64,000 nt of DNA. Source: Taibaiella chishuiensis (GTDB lineage Bacteria > Bacteroidota > Bacteroidia > Chitinophagales > Chitinophagaceae). How positions within the stretch are numbered: the stretch's first letter is position 1; every line of letters starts with the position of its first letter. The position numbers and the translations under genes were made by a program. This document shows positions 9,049 to 18,208 of the stretch, in pieces. Below the pieces are notes generated by a model. That model saw only the letters and a program-made list of their open reading frames with translations, had not been told where the DNA came from and made no database searches. The DNA lies in the NCBI RefSeq assembly GCF_003014535.1, contig NZ_PYGD01000001.1, positions 310,001 through 374,000 on the forward strand. The letters are read 5' to 3'.

Positions 9049-10695
9049 ATGAAAGTAAACCGTATGTTGCTCGCCTTGCTGCTCCCTTTTGCAACCGGGG
9101 CGGCCGTTGCCCAAAGCCCTAAACCCGTTAAAACCGTAGAACGCCCCAAACTGGTGGTCGGCATCGTAGTCGACCAGATGCGCTGGGATTACCTCTATCG
9201 CTTTTACAACCGGTATAGCGAAGGCGGCTTTAAACGGCTGATGAACGACGGCTTTAACTGCCAGAACACCTATATCAGTTACCTGCCCTCGTTTACCGCG
9301 CCGGGCCATACCTGTATCTACACCGGCTCTGTACCGGCCCTGCATGGCATTGTAGCCAACGACTGGGTGGACATACGCACCAATAAAGAATGGTACTGTA
9401 CCGAAGATACGACCGTACAAAGCGTAGGCGGCGGTAAAGCAGGCCTGATGAGCCCACGCAACCTGCTGGCCTCTACCATTACCGACGAGCTGCGCCTGGC
9501 TACCAATTTCAAGTCCCGCACCTTCGGTATCTCCATCAAAGACAGGGGCGCCATATTGCCCGCAGGCCACGCCGCCAATGCCGCTTATTGGTACGACGGC
9601 GAAAACGGCAGCTTTATTTCCAGCAATTTTTATATGCAGCAACTGCCGCAATGGGTGCAGGACTTCAACAAACGCAACCTGAACGACAGCCTGATGAAGC
9701 TGAACTGGAACACGCTTTATCCCATAAATACCTATACAGAGAGTACAACCGACGACAATGCCTACGAAGGCATTACCAAAGGCGAGAGCCGGCCGGTATT
9801 CCCGCACCAGACCTCGCTGTCGGTGGGTAAAGACAAAGGCGCCATACGCGCCACGCCTTACGGCAACACCATTACCCGCCTGATGGCAGAGGCCTGTATC
9901 GACGGCGAACAACTGGGCCGCAACAGCACCACCGACTTCCTGGCCGTAAGCTTTTCGAGCACCGACTATGTAGGCCACCAGTATGCACCCAACTCGATCG
10001 AGATCGAAGATACCTACCTGCGCTTCGACAAAGACCTGGAACTCTTGCTGAGCTTCCTCGATAAAAAAGTAGGCAAAGGCAATTATACCGTATTCCTGAC
10101 CGCCGACCATGGCGGAGCACATAACCCGACCTTCCTGAACGACCATCGCCTGCCCGGCAAATCGGTTACCATCAATAAGATCAACAAAGAGCTGAACCAG
10201 TTCCTGGCTGCCAAATTTAAAGACACCTCGCTGGTAAGCTCGCTGATGAACTACCAGGTATACCTTAACGAAAAGGCGATACAGAACAGTAAGCTGGACC
10301 GGGAACAGGTACGTAACGAGATCATCAACTGGTTCCGGGTACAGGAAGGCGTAACCCAGGTTATCGACCTCGAACACCCCGACAAGAGCGTGGTACCCGA
10401 ACCCGTAAAATCGATGGTGACCAATGGTTATTTTGCCAACCGTTGCGGCAGCATACAGATCATACTCAACCCGGGCTGGTTTAGCGGTTATGGCACCACC
10501 GGCACTACGCATGGCAGCTGGAACCCTTACGATACCCATATCCCGCTGCTGTGGTACGGCTGGGGTATTAAAAAAGGCGAAACATCGCGCACTACCCATA
10601 TGACCGATATCTCGGCCACCTTGGCCGCACTGCTACACATACAGGCGCCCAGCGCCTGCGTGGGCGAAGTGATCCAGGAAGTAAAGAGCAAATAG
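9049..10695 (+). CDS. pafA: PafA-type alkaline phosphatase
   Basis: A 548-residue exported protein with a signal peptide ending near Ala-Val-Ala-Gln22. It matches the Elizabethkingia PafA type of alkaline phosphatase: Asp42 for metal binding, Thr83 in Phe-Thr-Ala-Pro-Gly-His as the nucleophile (Thr79 there), Asn104 (Asn100), Lys164-Asp-Arg166 (Lys162/Arg164) and the second metal site at Asp353-His354. The numbering shifts by 2-4 residues but every functional residue is present. It would release phosphate from monoesters in the periplasm. The gene is divergent from E1 across 220 bases; a near-match to TAnnTTTG (GACATTTG) lies at 9006-9013. It has no close operon partner. Confidence 0.92.
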   Translation: MKVNRMLLALLLPFATGAAVAQSPKPVKTVERPKLVVGIVVDQMRWDYLYRFYNRYSEGGFKRLMNDGFNCQNTYISYLPSFTAPGHTCIYTGSVPALHGIVANDWVDIRTNKEWYCTEDTTVQSVGGGKAGLMSPRNLLASTITDELRLATNFKSRTFGISIKDRGAILPAGHAANAAYWYDGENGSFISSNFYMQQLPQWVQDFNKRNLNDSLMKLNWNTLYPINTYTESTTDDNAYEGITKGESRPVFPHQTSLSVGKDKGAIRATPYGNTITRLMAEACIDGEQLGRNSTTDFLAVSFSSTDYVGHQYAPNSIEIEDTYLRFDKDLELLLSFLDKKVGKGNYTVFLTADHGGAHNPTFLNDHRLPGKSVTINKINKELNQFLAAKFKDTSLVSSLMNYQVYLNEKAIQNSKLDREQVRNEIINWFRVQEGVTQVIDLEHPDKSVVPEPVKSMVTNGYFANRCGSIQIILNPGWFSGYGTTGTTHGSWNPYDTHIPLLWYGWGIKKGETSRTTHMTDISATLAALLHIQAPSACVGEVIQEVKSK

Positions 10696-10907
10696 GACTA
10701 TTTTGCGTTACCTCCTTTACAGAAGACGTTGCAAGGAAAATAAAATGTCTCGCTGCGGCGCGGCGAGACATAAACAGAGGTGATAAAAACAAATAGCGCT
10801 AATTGCACGACCTCGTTATAGAAGACCTTGCGACGAAACAAAATATAAAGCGGGACCATCTTTAAACAGATGGCCCCGCTTATTTAAAATACAATGTGGA
10901 TTAACAG
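10696..10907. repeat. Convergent intergenic region with two degenerate direct repeats, each followed by a hairpin
   Basis: Two related segments lie about 100 bases apart (about 10711-10746 and about 10811-10845). Both read cctc..tta.agaagac.ttgc...gaaa..aaaat with scattered differences. The first is followed by an 8-bp stem at 10746-10753/10763-10770. The second is followed by a 13-bp stem with one mismatch at 10849-10861/10868-10880, whose flanks are A/T rich on both sides. The second hairpin can serve as a terminator for both pafA and the converging uvrA. Confidence 0.6.
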
Positions 10908-13754
10908 TTATTTCCGGCGTCGCGTTGTCCTCAGCTCTTCTTTAAGGTAAAGCCCGGTATGACTGCCTTCACAGGCCGCAATGTCTTCGGGCGTGCCGGC
11001 GCACATGACCGTACCGCCGCCACTACCGCCTTCCGGACCGATATCGATCACATAGTCGGCCACTTTTACCATATCCAGGTTGTGCTCGATCACGACTACG
11101 GTATTACCGCGTTCTACCAGCCGGTCCAGTACCGCCAGCAGATGTTTGATATCTTCGAAATGCAGGCCTGTCGTAGGTTCGTCGAGAATATAGACCGTTT
11201 GGCCCGTATCTTTTTTAGAGAGTTCGGTAGCCAGTTTTACCCTTTGGGCCTCACCGCCGCTCAGCGTTACCGCACTTTGGCCCAGGGTAATATAACCCAG
11301 ACCCACTTCGTTCAGGGTCCTGATCTTACGGTGCAGCGAAGGTATGTTTACAAAAAACTCGGTCGCCTCTTCCACGGTCATATTCAGGATATCGGAAATC
11401 GACTTGCCTTTGTACCGGATCTCCAGCGTTTCGCGGTTATACCGGCGGCCGTTACATTTTTCGCAGGGCACATATACATCCGGCAGGAAGTTCATCTCGA
11501 TCACTTTCATACCGCCGCCCTGGCAGGTTTCGCAGCGCCCGCCCTTTACGTTAAACGAAAAACGGCCGGCGTTATACCCCCTGATCTTGGCTTCGGGCAC
11601 CTGCGCCATCAGTTGGCGGATGTCGGTAAAAAAGCCGCAATATGTAGCCGGGTTGCTGCGCGGCGTACGGCCGATCGGGCTTTGATCGATCTCGATCACT
11701 TTATCGACATGTTCCAGTCCTTCGATCTTCTTATAAGGCATCGGCTGCATTTTAGAAGCCGGGAAACAGTGCCGCGAAAGGATGGGATATAAGGTTTCAT
11801 TGATCAGCGTACTCTTACCGCTGCCCGATACGCCGGTAACACAGGTAAAAGTTCCCATTGGTATGGTAATGCTTACGTTCTTCAGGTTGTTGCCGGTAGC
11901 GCCTTTCAGCACCAGCTTCTTACCATTGCCCTTCCTGCGTTCGGCGGGCAATTCGATCTGCGCCTTGTTATTGATATATTGCGCGGTAATGCTATTGCTC
12001 TTCAACACCTCTTTCGGCGTGCCTTCGGCCACGATACGGCCGCCATGGAAGCCGGCTGCAGGCCCCATATCGATCAGGTAATCGGCAGCCATCATAATAT
12101 CTTTATCATGCTCGACCACCAATACCGAGTTACCGCCATCGCGCAGGTTTTTCAGTGCATTGATCAGCCGGTGGTTGTCGCGCTGGTGCAGGCCTATCGA
12201 AGGCTCGTCGAGAATATAGGTAATCCCCATCAGTTGCGAGCCGATCTGCGTAGCCAGGCGTATACGCTGACTTTCGCCGCCGCTCAGCGTACGGGTAGGC
12301 CGGTTGAGCGAGAGGTAATGCAGGCCTACTTCCAGCAGGAAGCTCAGCCGGTCGCGGATCTCGGTCAGGATGTCCTTGGCAATAACCTGTTGTTTTTTAT
12401 TCAGTTTCTTTTCGATGCCGGTAAAAGCTTCCTGCAGGCCGCTTAGTGACAACTGTGCATATTCGGCAATGTTGCTGCCGGCTACCTTAAACCACAGGCT
12501 TTCTTTTTTCAGGCGTGTACCGCCACAATCCGGGCAGTCGTCGAGCACCATAAATTGCTCAGCCCAGTCACGCACATAATCGGAGGTAGACTCGCTGAAC
12601 CAGCGCAGCATCATATTCAATACACCTTCGTAATCGTTGCCTTCGAGCAGGTAGCTATATTCCGAAGCCTCGTCGGGCTGGTAGGATAGCACGCCTTCCT
12701 CGTTGCCGTACAACATGAGGTTCAGTTGCTGGGCGGGCAGGTCTTTGATCGGTTTATTCAACGCGATCTTATTTTTTTTCGCAAAGGCTTCGGCCTGTTG
12801 CCAGCTGCCGGCTTCGCGCTTTTCGCCCAGCGGCGCGATACCGCCTTCGCTGATGTTTTTATTTTTATCCGGCATCACCTCTTCCATATTGATCCGGTGC
12901 ACTACGCCCAGGCCTTTACAGGCCGGACAAGCACCGTAGGGCGAGTTGAAGGAAAAGGAGTTGGGCGAAGGATCTTCGTAGGACAGGCCGCTTTCGGCGT
13001 CCATCAGGTGTTTGCTGTATTGCGTTACTTTACCACTTTCGTGGTCCTGCACGAACAATAGCCCTTTGCCCAGGTCGAGCGCCTTCTGCAGGCTCTGGTT
13101 CAGCCTTACGGCATCTGCCGCATTCACTTCCAGGCGATCTACCACCAGCTCTATATCATGGATCTTATACCGGTCTACCTGCATTTTTTCACGCAGTTCT
13201 TCGATCTTGCCGTCGATACGCACTTTTACATAACCCTGTTTGCGCAGCTGTTCGAACAACTCGCGGTAGTGTCCTTTACGGCCACGGATCAGGGGGGCCA
13301 GCAGTACGATCTTTTTATGGTTAAGCTGTTCGCGGATATGCATGGCGATCTCCTCTTCGGAGTAGCGCTGCATTTCGCGGCCGCTTTCGTAACTGTAGGC
13401 AATACCGATACGCGCAAAAAGCAGGCGCATAAAATCGTATACTTCCGTTACGGTGCCTACGGTAGAACGCGGGTTGCGGTTGGTGGTTTTTTGTTCGATC
13501 GAGATTACGGGCGAGAGACCAGTGATCTTATCGACATCGGGCCGCTCGAGGTCGCCCATAAACTGCCGGGCATAGGCCGAGAAGCTTTCCATATACCGGC
13601 GCTGCCCTTCGGCATAAATGGTATCGAAAGCCAGCGACGACTTACCGCTGCCGCTTAAGCCCGTAATGACCACTAATTTATTTTTAGGTATGTGCGCGTC
13701 GATATTTTTCAGGTTATGCACCCGCGCACCATACACATTCAGGTTATCAGACAT
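10908..13754 (-). CDS. uvrA: Excinuclease ABC subunit A
   Basis: A 948-residue protein, the usual UvrA length. It contains two ABC ATPase modules: Walker A GLSGSGKSS at residues 32-40 and a second GVSGSGKST in the C-terminal half, with two ABC signatures (LSGGESQR and LSGGEAQR) and the DEP Walker B motifs. The zinc-binding CxxC pairs (CPAC, CPDC, CETC, CEKC) are all visible. UvrA recognises DNA damage with UvrB and starts nucleotide excision repair in the cytoplasm. It is monocistronic here. A promoter-like TTTG-N17-TAAATTTG lies just upstream on the minus strand, and the hairpin at 10849-10880 can end it. Confidence 0.98.
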   Translation of the reverse strand: MSDNLNVYGARVHNLKNIDAHIPKNKLVVITGLSGSGKSSLAFDTIYAEGQRRYMESFSAYARQFMGDLERPDVDKITGLSPVISIEQKTTNRNPRSTVGTVTEVYDFMRLLFARIGIAYSYESGREMQRYSEEEIAMHIREQLNHKKIVLLAPLIRGRKGHYRELFEQLRKQGYVKVRIDGKIEELREKMQVDRYKIHDIELVVDRLEVNAADAVRLNQSLQKALDLGKGLLFVQDHESGKVTQYSKHLMDAESGLSYEDPSPNSFSFNSPYGACPACKGLGVVHRINMEEVMPDKNKNISEGGIAPLGEKREAGSWQQAEAFAKKNKIALNKPIKDLPAQQLNLMLYGNEEGVLSYQPDEASEYSYLLEGNDYEGVLNMMLRWFSESTSDYVRDWAEQFMVLDDCPDCGGTRLKKESLWFKVAGSNIAEYAQLSLSGLQEAFTGIEKKLNKKQQVIAKDILTEIRDRLSFLLEVGLHYLSLNRPTRTLSGGESQRIRLATQIGSQLMGITYILDEPSIGLHQRDNHRLINALKNLRDGGNSVLVVEHDKDIMMAADYLIDMGPAAGFHGGRIVAEGTPKEVLKSNSITAQYINNKAQIELPAERRKGNGKKLVLKGATGNNLKNVSITIPMGTFTCVTGVSGSGKSTLINETLYPILSRHCFPASKMQPMPYKKIEGLEHVDKVIEIDQSPIGRTPRSNPATYCGFFTDIRQLMAQVPEAKIRGYNAGRFSFNVKGGRCETCQGGGMKVIEMNFLPDVYVPCEKCNGRRYNRETLEIRYKGKSISDILNMTVEEATEFFVNIPSLHRKIRTLNEVGLGYITLGQSAVTLSGGEAQRVKLATELSKKDTGQTVYILDEPTTGLHFEDIKHLLAVLDRLVERGNTVVVIEHNLDMVKVADYVIDIGPEGGSGGGTVMCAGTPEDIAACEGSHTGLYLKEELRTTRRRK

Positions 13755-13804
13755 AAAGAGATTCCGGGATTTACGGAATGATTGTACAAGGAAAAATGAA
13801 GACG

Positions 13805-13833
13805 CAAATTTACGTCAATTTGCAGGCTGCAAA
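13805..13833 (-). promoter_or_regulatory. Predicted uvrA promoter (Bacteroidota sigma-A type)
   Basis: On the minus strand TTTG (13830-13833) is followed after 17 bases by TAAATTTG (13805-13812), matching the TTTG / TAnnTTTG consensus. A second -7-like box, TAATTTTG, lies at 13830-13837. The distance to the uvrA start is about 50 bases. Confidence 0.6.
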
Positions 13834-13954
13834 ATTACGGAAGATTATCATAAGAGCGTTAGCCGGATAGTTTATCCTGATACCCGTATCAGGGAACTGC
13901 ACCGGCAACACTATATAATTTAACACTTCGTGTAACTAGTTTTGCTCAAGCAGT

Positions 13955-15859
13955 TTACCAACCACCACCGCCACCACCGCCGCCGCCACTGCCACTGCTG
14001 CCCCCGCCAAATGAACTGCTGCTGCCCGAAGAACTGTCGGAAGAGGAAGAGGGGGGCGTACTGGCCGAGGAAATGCTGCTGCTCAACCCGGAGGCAAAGG
14101 CACTGCCTGTAAAACCATGCCCGGTATCGCTCATATAAAAAGCCCGTGTCGTTACCGTATCGTCGATGGCCGCGGCTGCGATAATGCCTTCAAACTTATC
14201 GCCCCATTCGATATCGCAGTTGAGGGCTATGGCAAATGGCAGGTTCTTTTCGAACAGGTCTATGGTTTTATCCGGCGGGTTCATGGTATTAAGCCGGGCC
14301 TCATCCACGGTTTTGAGGTACATGCGGTAGCCTTCCAGTTCATCCATCAGCTTACGGCCCTCGGGGGTATAAGCCGGGAACAGCTTGTAGAAAATATATT
14401 GCATCACGATAACCAGGATAAAGCTGACAATCAGCGGCAGGAGCGGCCAGGGGCTTAAGGACGCATGAGCCAGGCTCCAGATCATAAGGCCGGCAAATGC
14501 GGGAACGGCCAACAGGAAACCGAAAGCCAGGTACTGGCTGTTCCTGAAGAAAAGGCCTTTGCCGGGTTTGCGTTTGCTGCTGCGGTAGTGTTCGTTCAGG
14601 TCTTCTTTGATTGCCGTATTCAGTTCTGCCAGGCTTTCGTTGTATTGGCCCCGCTGTATATTCGTATAGATCAGGCTATTGGCCTCTTTATGATAGTCGT
14701 TATAAACTGCGGCTATAAAGGGCTCCTTCGATTTATGGAAGGAATAAACAGTACCCTTAAAGACCGTGCCGGTACGTTCCACCTCTATCAGGAAGAAGTG
14801 CCGCAGAGCCAGGTCGGTTATAGTAGCCGCCACCAGCTTATCTTTCATACCCTGGAAATAAATATAACCCAATGCAGCCGGCGAGAAGCCTGTCGGTGGC
14901 TCATAACGCGGGTATATAGTGCCCGGTTTCAGATCGCGCCCGTAACGCCACCATTGTACCAGGTTGTATAAGAAAATAAGGACAAGCAGGAGCGGCATGC
15001 CCAGGGCGCCTATATTAGCGGTAAACATCCACCAGGCCTGGCGCAGCATGCCGGGCCTGGCAATAATACCCTTGCGCCAGGAGGTAGCCACCGTTATACC
15101 CTGGTTGGGCCATAAGGCTTTCGTGGTGGTAAAACGTATCGTGTCGGTGCCGGCCTGGTTCACGCGGCAATCCTGGCCCCGCTCATATTGTCCGCCGGTG
15201 TAACAGGCGTTGGAAAATACGGAATCATTGCCCGGGATAATGAAGGTACATACCGCAGAGTCGATCCGGAAACTCCAGCCATTGCCCGTTACATTCCAGG
15301 CCAGTTCGTCGTACCGGTCGAAGTATTTGACCTGGTGCTCCGTTTCGTACACCAGCGTATAGGTATAAGAACCCGTATCCAGCTCCTTATCCCGGTCGCC
15401 GATCTTTACCCGGTAGCCATTACTGTTGAGGCTGTGTTCCGTTTCGTAAGGCACTGCCGCACCGTTCATTTTTACGTCCAGCAGTTTAAAAGTGGTATTC
15501 TGAAAAAAGTGGTAACGGTTAACATATACCGTCGGGAAGCTGCGCAAAATACCCCGGTGTATGTCGTTGTTATTGCCCCCGGCCTCTATGTATTGCATCG
15601 GGAATTCGTCGAGCCCCATATCGCCATCGCCGTTATAGATCGTTATATTTTCGACCACGTGCAGGGTACCGTCTTGCTTAACGGTAACGGTACTTTCAAA
15701 CAGGCTTACCCGGTCGGTACGGGCAAAGGGGTTGGACGGCGGGCTGTTTACTTCCGCTACAACCGGCTCCACCGGTGGCTTCGGTTTGGGTTGCTTCCGG
15801 GCAAAAACGGCGCTGCTGCAGCAAAGCAGCAACAGGAGCAGGCTTAAAGGTTTCTTCAT
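13955..15859 (-). CDS. DUF2207 domain membrane protein with Ser- and Gly-rich tail
   Basis: A 634-residue protein with a signal peptide (cleavage after Val-Phe-Ala), then a predicted extracytoplasmic beta-rich domain of about 220 residues (the DUF2207 region). A membrane span follows near residues 280-300 (GMPLLLVLIFLYNLVQWW), then a cytoplasmic part, a paired membrane segment near residues 440-500 and another soluble part. The C-terminus is serine-rich and ends in a run of glycines closed by Trp, a hallmark of DUF2207 proteins (PF09972). Function is unknown. It is preceded by a 250-base gap shared with the divergent gene at 16108 and shows no operon partner. Confidence 0.85.
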   Translation of the reverse strand: MKKPLSLLLLLLCCSSAVFARKQPKPKPPVEPVVAEVNSPPSNPFARTDRVSLFESTVTVKQDGTLHVVENITIYNGDGDMGLDEFPMQYIEAGGNNNDIHRGILRSFPTVYVNRYHFFQNTTFKLLDVKMNGAAVPYETEHSLNSNGYRVKIGDRDKELDTGSYTYTLVYETEHQVKYFDRYDELAWNVTGNGWSFRIDSAVCTFIIPGNDSVFSNACYTGGQYERGQDCRVNQAGTDTIRFTTTKALWPNQGITVATSWRKGIIARPGMLRQAWWMFTANIGALGMPLLLVLIFLYNLVQWWRYGRDLKPGTIYPRYEPPTGFSPAALGYIYFQGMKDKLVAATITDLALRHFFLIEVERTGTVFKGTVYSFHKSKEPFIAAVYNDYHKEANSLIYTNIQRGQYNESLAELNTAIKEDLNEHYRSSKRKPGKGLFFRNSQYLAFGFLLAVPAFAGLMIWSLAHASLSPWPLLPLIVSFILVIVMQYIFYKLFPAYTPEGRKLMDELEGYRMYLKTVDEARLNTMNPPDKTIDLFEKNLPFAIALNCDIEWGDKFEGIIAAAAIDDTVTTRAFYMSDTGHGFTGSAFASGLSSSISSASTPPSSSSDSSSGSSSSFGGGSSGSGGGGGGGGGW

Positions 15860-16107
15860 GGTTCAGGTGTGGCGATAAAATTAACGGTATACCGTTATAA
15901 AGTGCAAACAGGCATTCCCTTAATTCCCCTAAAATTATTTAAAAATTACCGGTTGCAGACCTGGCCGCATAGCATAATCCCGGTTCGGGAACTGCATACC
16001 GCCAGATATTAAGGTCATCTATTTTTATAAGCGCATAGCATCCAGATGATTTTTTTAAATTTGAAGTTTAATCAATTCTTATTCTTCAAAGCCCTTATTT
16101 TGCAGGT

Positions 16108-18147
16108 ATGCAATTCTTTAAAAGGAATAGACAACGGTACGATCTCGGGGTATTGCTTAACGAGATCAAAAACACAACCGACACCAACCGGTTCAGTACC
16201 CTGTTTATAGAATTGATCGCTGTTTTACGGCCTGTGCCCAAACAAAGCGCCACGGCCAATATGCAGGACCTGCTGGATGCCCTGCACCGCGATAAGCAAC
16301 TGGAAGCCGCATTGCAGCATATGTTCGTATACCTGTTCAATACCCGCGACAGCCAGAGCATTTTTACCAATACCGGCATTCTTACGGGCGGCACCTTCTT
16401 TTCCGAGTTATTCCGCCAGGTAAGGCACCGCATCCTGCCCCCCTTGCCCGACAAGCGCAGCATGAGCAACCTGCTGGAACGGGCCTTCTTTAAAAAGACC
16501 GATTATGTATGGGTAGCCGCCATCCCCGATGAGCTCTGGATCGAGTTTTTCCGGATTGCCGCGGGCGGGCTCGAAAAGGCAGATACGCCTTTCCAGCAAT
16601 ACCTGACCAATACATTGACCATTCTTTCGTACCGGGTATCTTATCTTGGTCTCGAAGAGGAACTGAGCCAGCAATTGAAATACGAGGCGGAGATCATTAC
16701 GCCTTTTATCGAACAGAATAAAAAGATACAATCCTTTATCCACCTGGTTAAAGCGGGTAACAGCCCGGCTGCCTACCTGCAATCGAGTGCGCAGGATGTG
16801 GCCGCACAGCTGGATGCCTGCGAGCAGGTGATTGCCGAGATCAGGGGCAATACCGGCAAGTTCGGTACCAGCCTCGGACAGGCCTACCTGCTGTTGCGTA
16901 CGGCGCAGCAGATTATGCGCATGCGTATCATTATCCGGCTTATTACGCCGGGCAATATACCGCAGGAAACGCTGCAGGACTCGGTTTCGTTGTTCGAGAA
17001 CGTGATCGAAAGCATCAACAAGCGCTACAGTATCCTGGACCTGTACCGTAAAAACTCCGGTATGCTGGCCTACCAGATCGCTGAGCATAAAAGCGCATCG
17101 GGCGAACATTACATCACCACGACAAGGCCGGAGTACTCGGCTTTTTTCTACTCGGCAGCTGCGGGCGGTGTGATCATCGCCTTCGCCGCCCTACTGAAAG
17201 CCTTGCTGCACAAGGTACACATGGCTTTGTTCTGGCAATATTTCTGTTACGGGCTCAACTATGCCATAGCCTTCGTGATCCTGTTTATTACCGGCGCCTC
17301 GCTGGCTACCAAGCAGCCCACCATGACGGCCTCTGCACTGGCCGGCTCGCTCGACACCCGTAAAGGCGGCGTATCGTTCCAGAACCTGGCCCTTACGTTT
17401 GGCAAGGTATGGCGCAGCCAGTTTGCCTCCTTTGCCGGCAACCTGATCGTGGTATTCCCGCTGTCGTACCTGCTGGCCTTTAGCTGGGAGGCGCTTACCG
17501 GGCATGCGCTGTTCCACGACAATAAGGAGAGCCTGCAGGCCCTGCGCGATCAGAACCCGCTTACCAGCCTGGCCTGGGTATATGCCTGTGTTACGGGCGT
17601 ATGCCTGTTTACCAGCGGTATCATTTCGGGTTTTGTCGATAATAAAGTGATCTATGCCAATATCGGCGGCAGGATGAAGGAGCATAGCGGGCTGCGTAAG
17701 ATCATGAAAGGCGAGACCCTGAGCAGGTTTGCCGATTTTATGGAAAAGAGCCTGGGCGGTATTGTCGGCAATGTGGCGCTGGGTTTCATGCTGGGTTATG
17801 CCCAGTTGATCGGCCAGTTTTTCGGTATACCCTTCGATATCCGGCACATTACCATTTCTACCGCTTATTTTGCTTTTGGCGTAGAGGGACTCAACAATCA
17901 CCTCAGCACTTTCGACTGGGTATGGACCACCATCGGTGTGATCGGTATCGGATTCTTTAATTTCATGGTCAGTTTCTCACTGGCGTTTTATGTAGCCGTA
18001 CGGTCGCGCAATGTGCCGCTGTCGCGGTTGCCTTATGTGGGGCGCCTGATCGGCCGATATTTTTTAAAGTACCCGCAGGACTTTTTATACCCGCCCCGGC
18101 AGGAACGAAAAGAAAGCGATGTGTTTCCAACTGCGGATAAAGCTTAA
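16108..18147 (+). CDS. SpecificRecomb (Gcr-like) family membrane protein; the 'site-specific recombinase' name is doubtful
   Basis: A 679-residue protein. The N-terminal half (about 330 residues) is helical and soluble. The C-terminal half has several hydrophobic spans (for example YSAAAGGVIIAFAALL, FCYGLNYAIAFVILFITGA, SLAWVYACVTGVCLFTSGII, IGVIGIGFFNFMVSFSLAF). It resembles the family annotated 'site-specific recombinase Gcr' (SpecificRecomb, PF10136). I see neither the Arg-His-Arg-Tyr set of tyrosine recombinases nor a serine-recombinase motif, and the multi-pass topology argues against a DNA recombinase. The true role is unknown. The start at 16108 lies only a few bases after a TAnnTTTG-like box (one mismatch) at 16098-16105, so its mRNA leader would be very short. 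A hairpin at 18160-18190 ends it. Confidence 0.8.
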   Translation: MQFFKRNRQRYDLGVLLNEIKNTTDTNRFSTLFIELIAVLRPVPKQSATANMQDLLDALHRDKQLEAALQHMFVYLFNTRDSQSIFTNTGILTGGTFFSELFRQVRHRILPPLPDKRSMSNLLERAFFKKTDYVWVAAIPDELWIEFFRIAAGGLEKADTPFQQYLTNTLTILSYRVSYLGLEEELSQQLKYEAEIITPFIEQNKKIQSFIHLVKAGNSPAAYLQSSAQDVAAQLDACEQVIAEIRGNTGKFGTSLGQAYLLLRTAQQIMRMRIIIRLITPGNIPQETLQDSVSLFENVIESINKRYSILDLYRKNSGMLAYQIAEHKSASGEHYITTTRPEYSAFFYSAAAGGVIIAFAALLKALLHKVHMALFWQYFCYGLNYAIAFVILFITGASLATKQPTMTASALAGSLDTRKGGVSFQNLALTFGKVWRSQFASFAGNLIVVFPLSYLLAFSWEALTGHALFHDNKESLQALRDQNPLTSLAWVYACVTGVCLFTSGIISGFVDNKVIYANIGGRMKEHSGLRKIMKGETLSRFADFMEKSLGGIVGNVALGFMLGYAQLIGQFFGIPFDIRHITISTAYFAFGVEGLNNHLSTFDWVWTTIGVIGIGFFNFMVSFSLAFYVAVRSRNVPLSRLPYVGRLIGRYFLKYPQDFLYPPRQERKESDVFPTADKA

Positions 18148-18159
18148 CCCTATTCTCTA

Positions 18160-18190
18160 AAGAAGGAAGGGCATTGCCCATCTTCTTTTT
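18160..18190 (+). terminator. Terminator upstream of trpS
   Basis: An interrupted stem (outer AAGAAG with CTTCTT, inner GGGC with GCCC around ATT) is followed by a T-rich tract that runs straight into the trpS promoter box. Confidence 0.7.
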
Positions 18191-18193
18191 TCT

Positions 18194-18201
18194 TAATTTT
18201 G
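18194..18201 (+). promoter_or_regulatory. Predicted trpS -7 box (TAATTTTG), very close to the start codon
   Basis: An exact TAnnTTTG match ends 7 bases before the trpS ATG (18209). If transcription starts the usual 5-7 bases downstream, the trpS mRNA would be leaderless or nearly so. No clear -33 TTG lies at the right distance; that region is occupied by the terminator hairpin of the previous gene. Confidence 0.5.
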
Positions 18202-18208
18202 CATCCTT

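Noticed and set aside
9043-10599. 518-codon minus-strand frame opposite pafA
   Set aside because: The plus strand carries every functional PafA residue; the minus frame shows no recognisable motif.
16108-18147. Integrase or mobile-element marker
   Set aside because: Although the family is named site-specific recombinase, the protein is multi-pass and lacks recombinase residues; neighbours are housekeeping genes.
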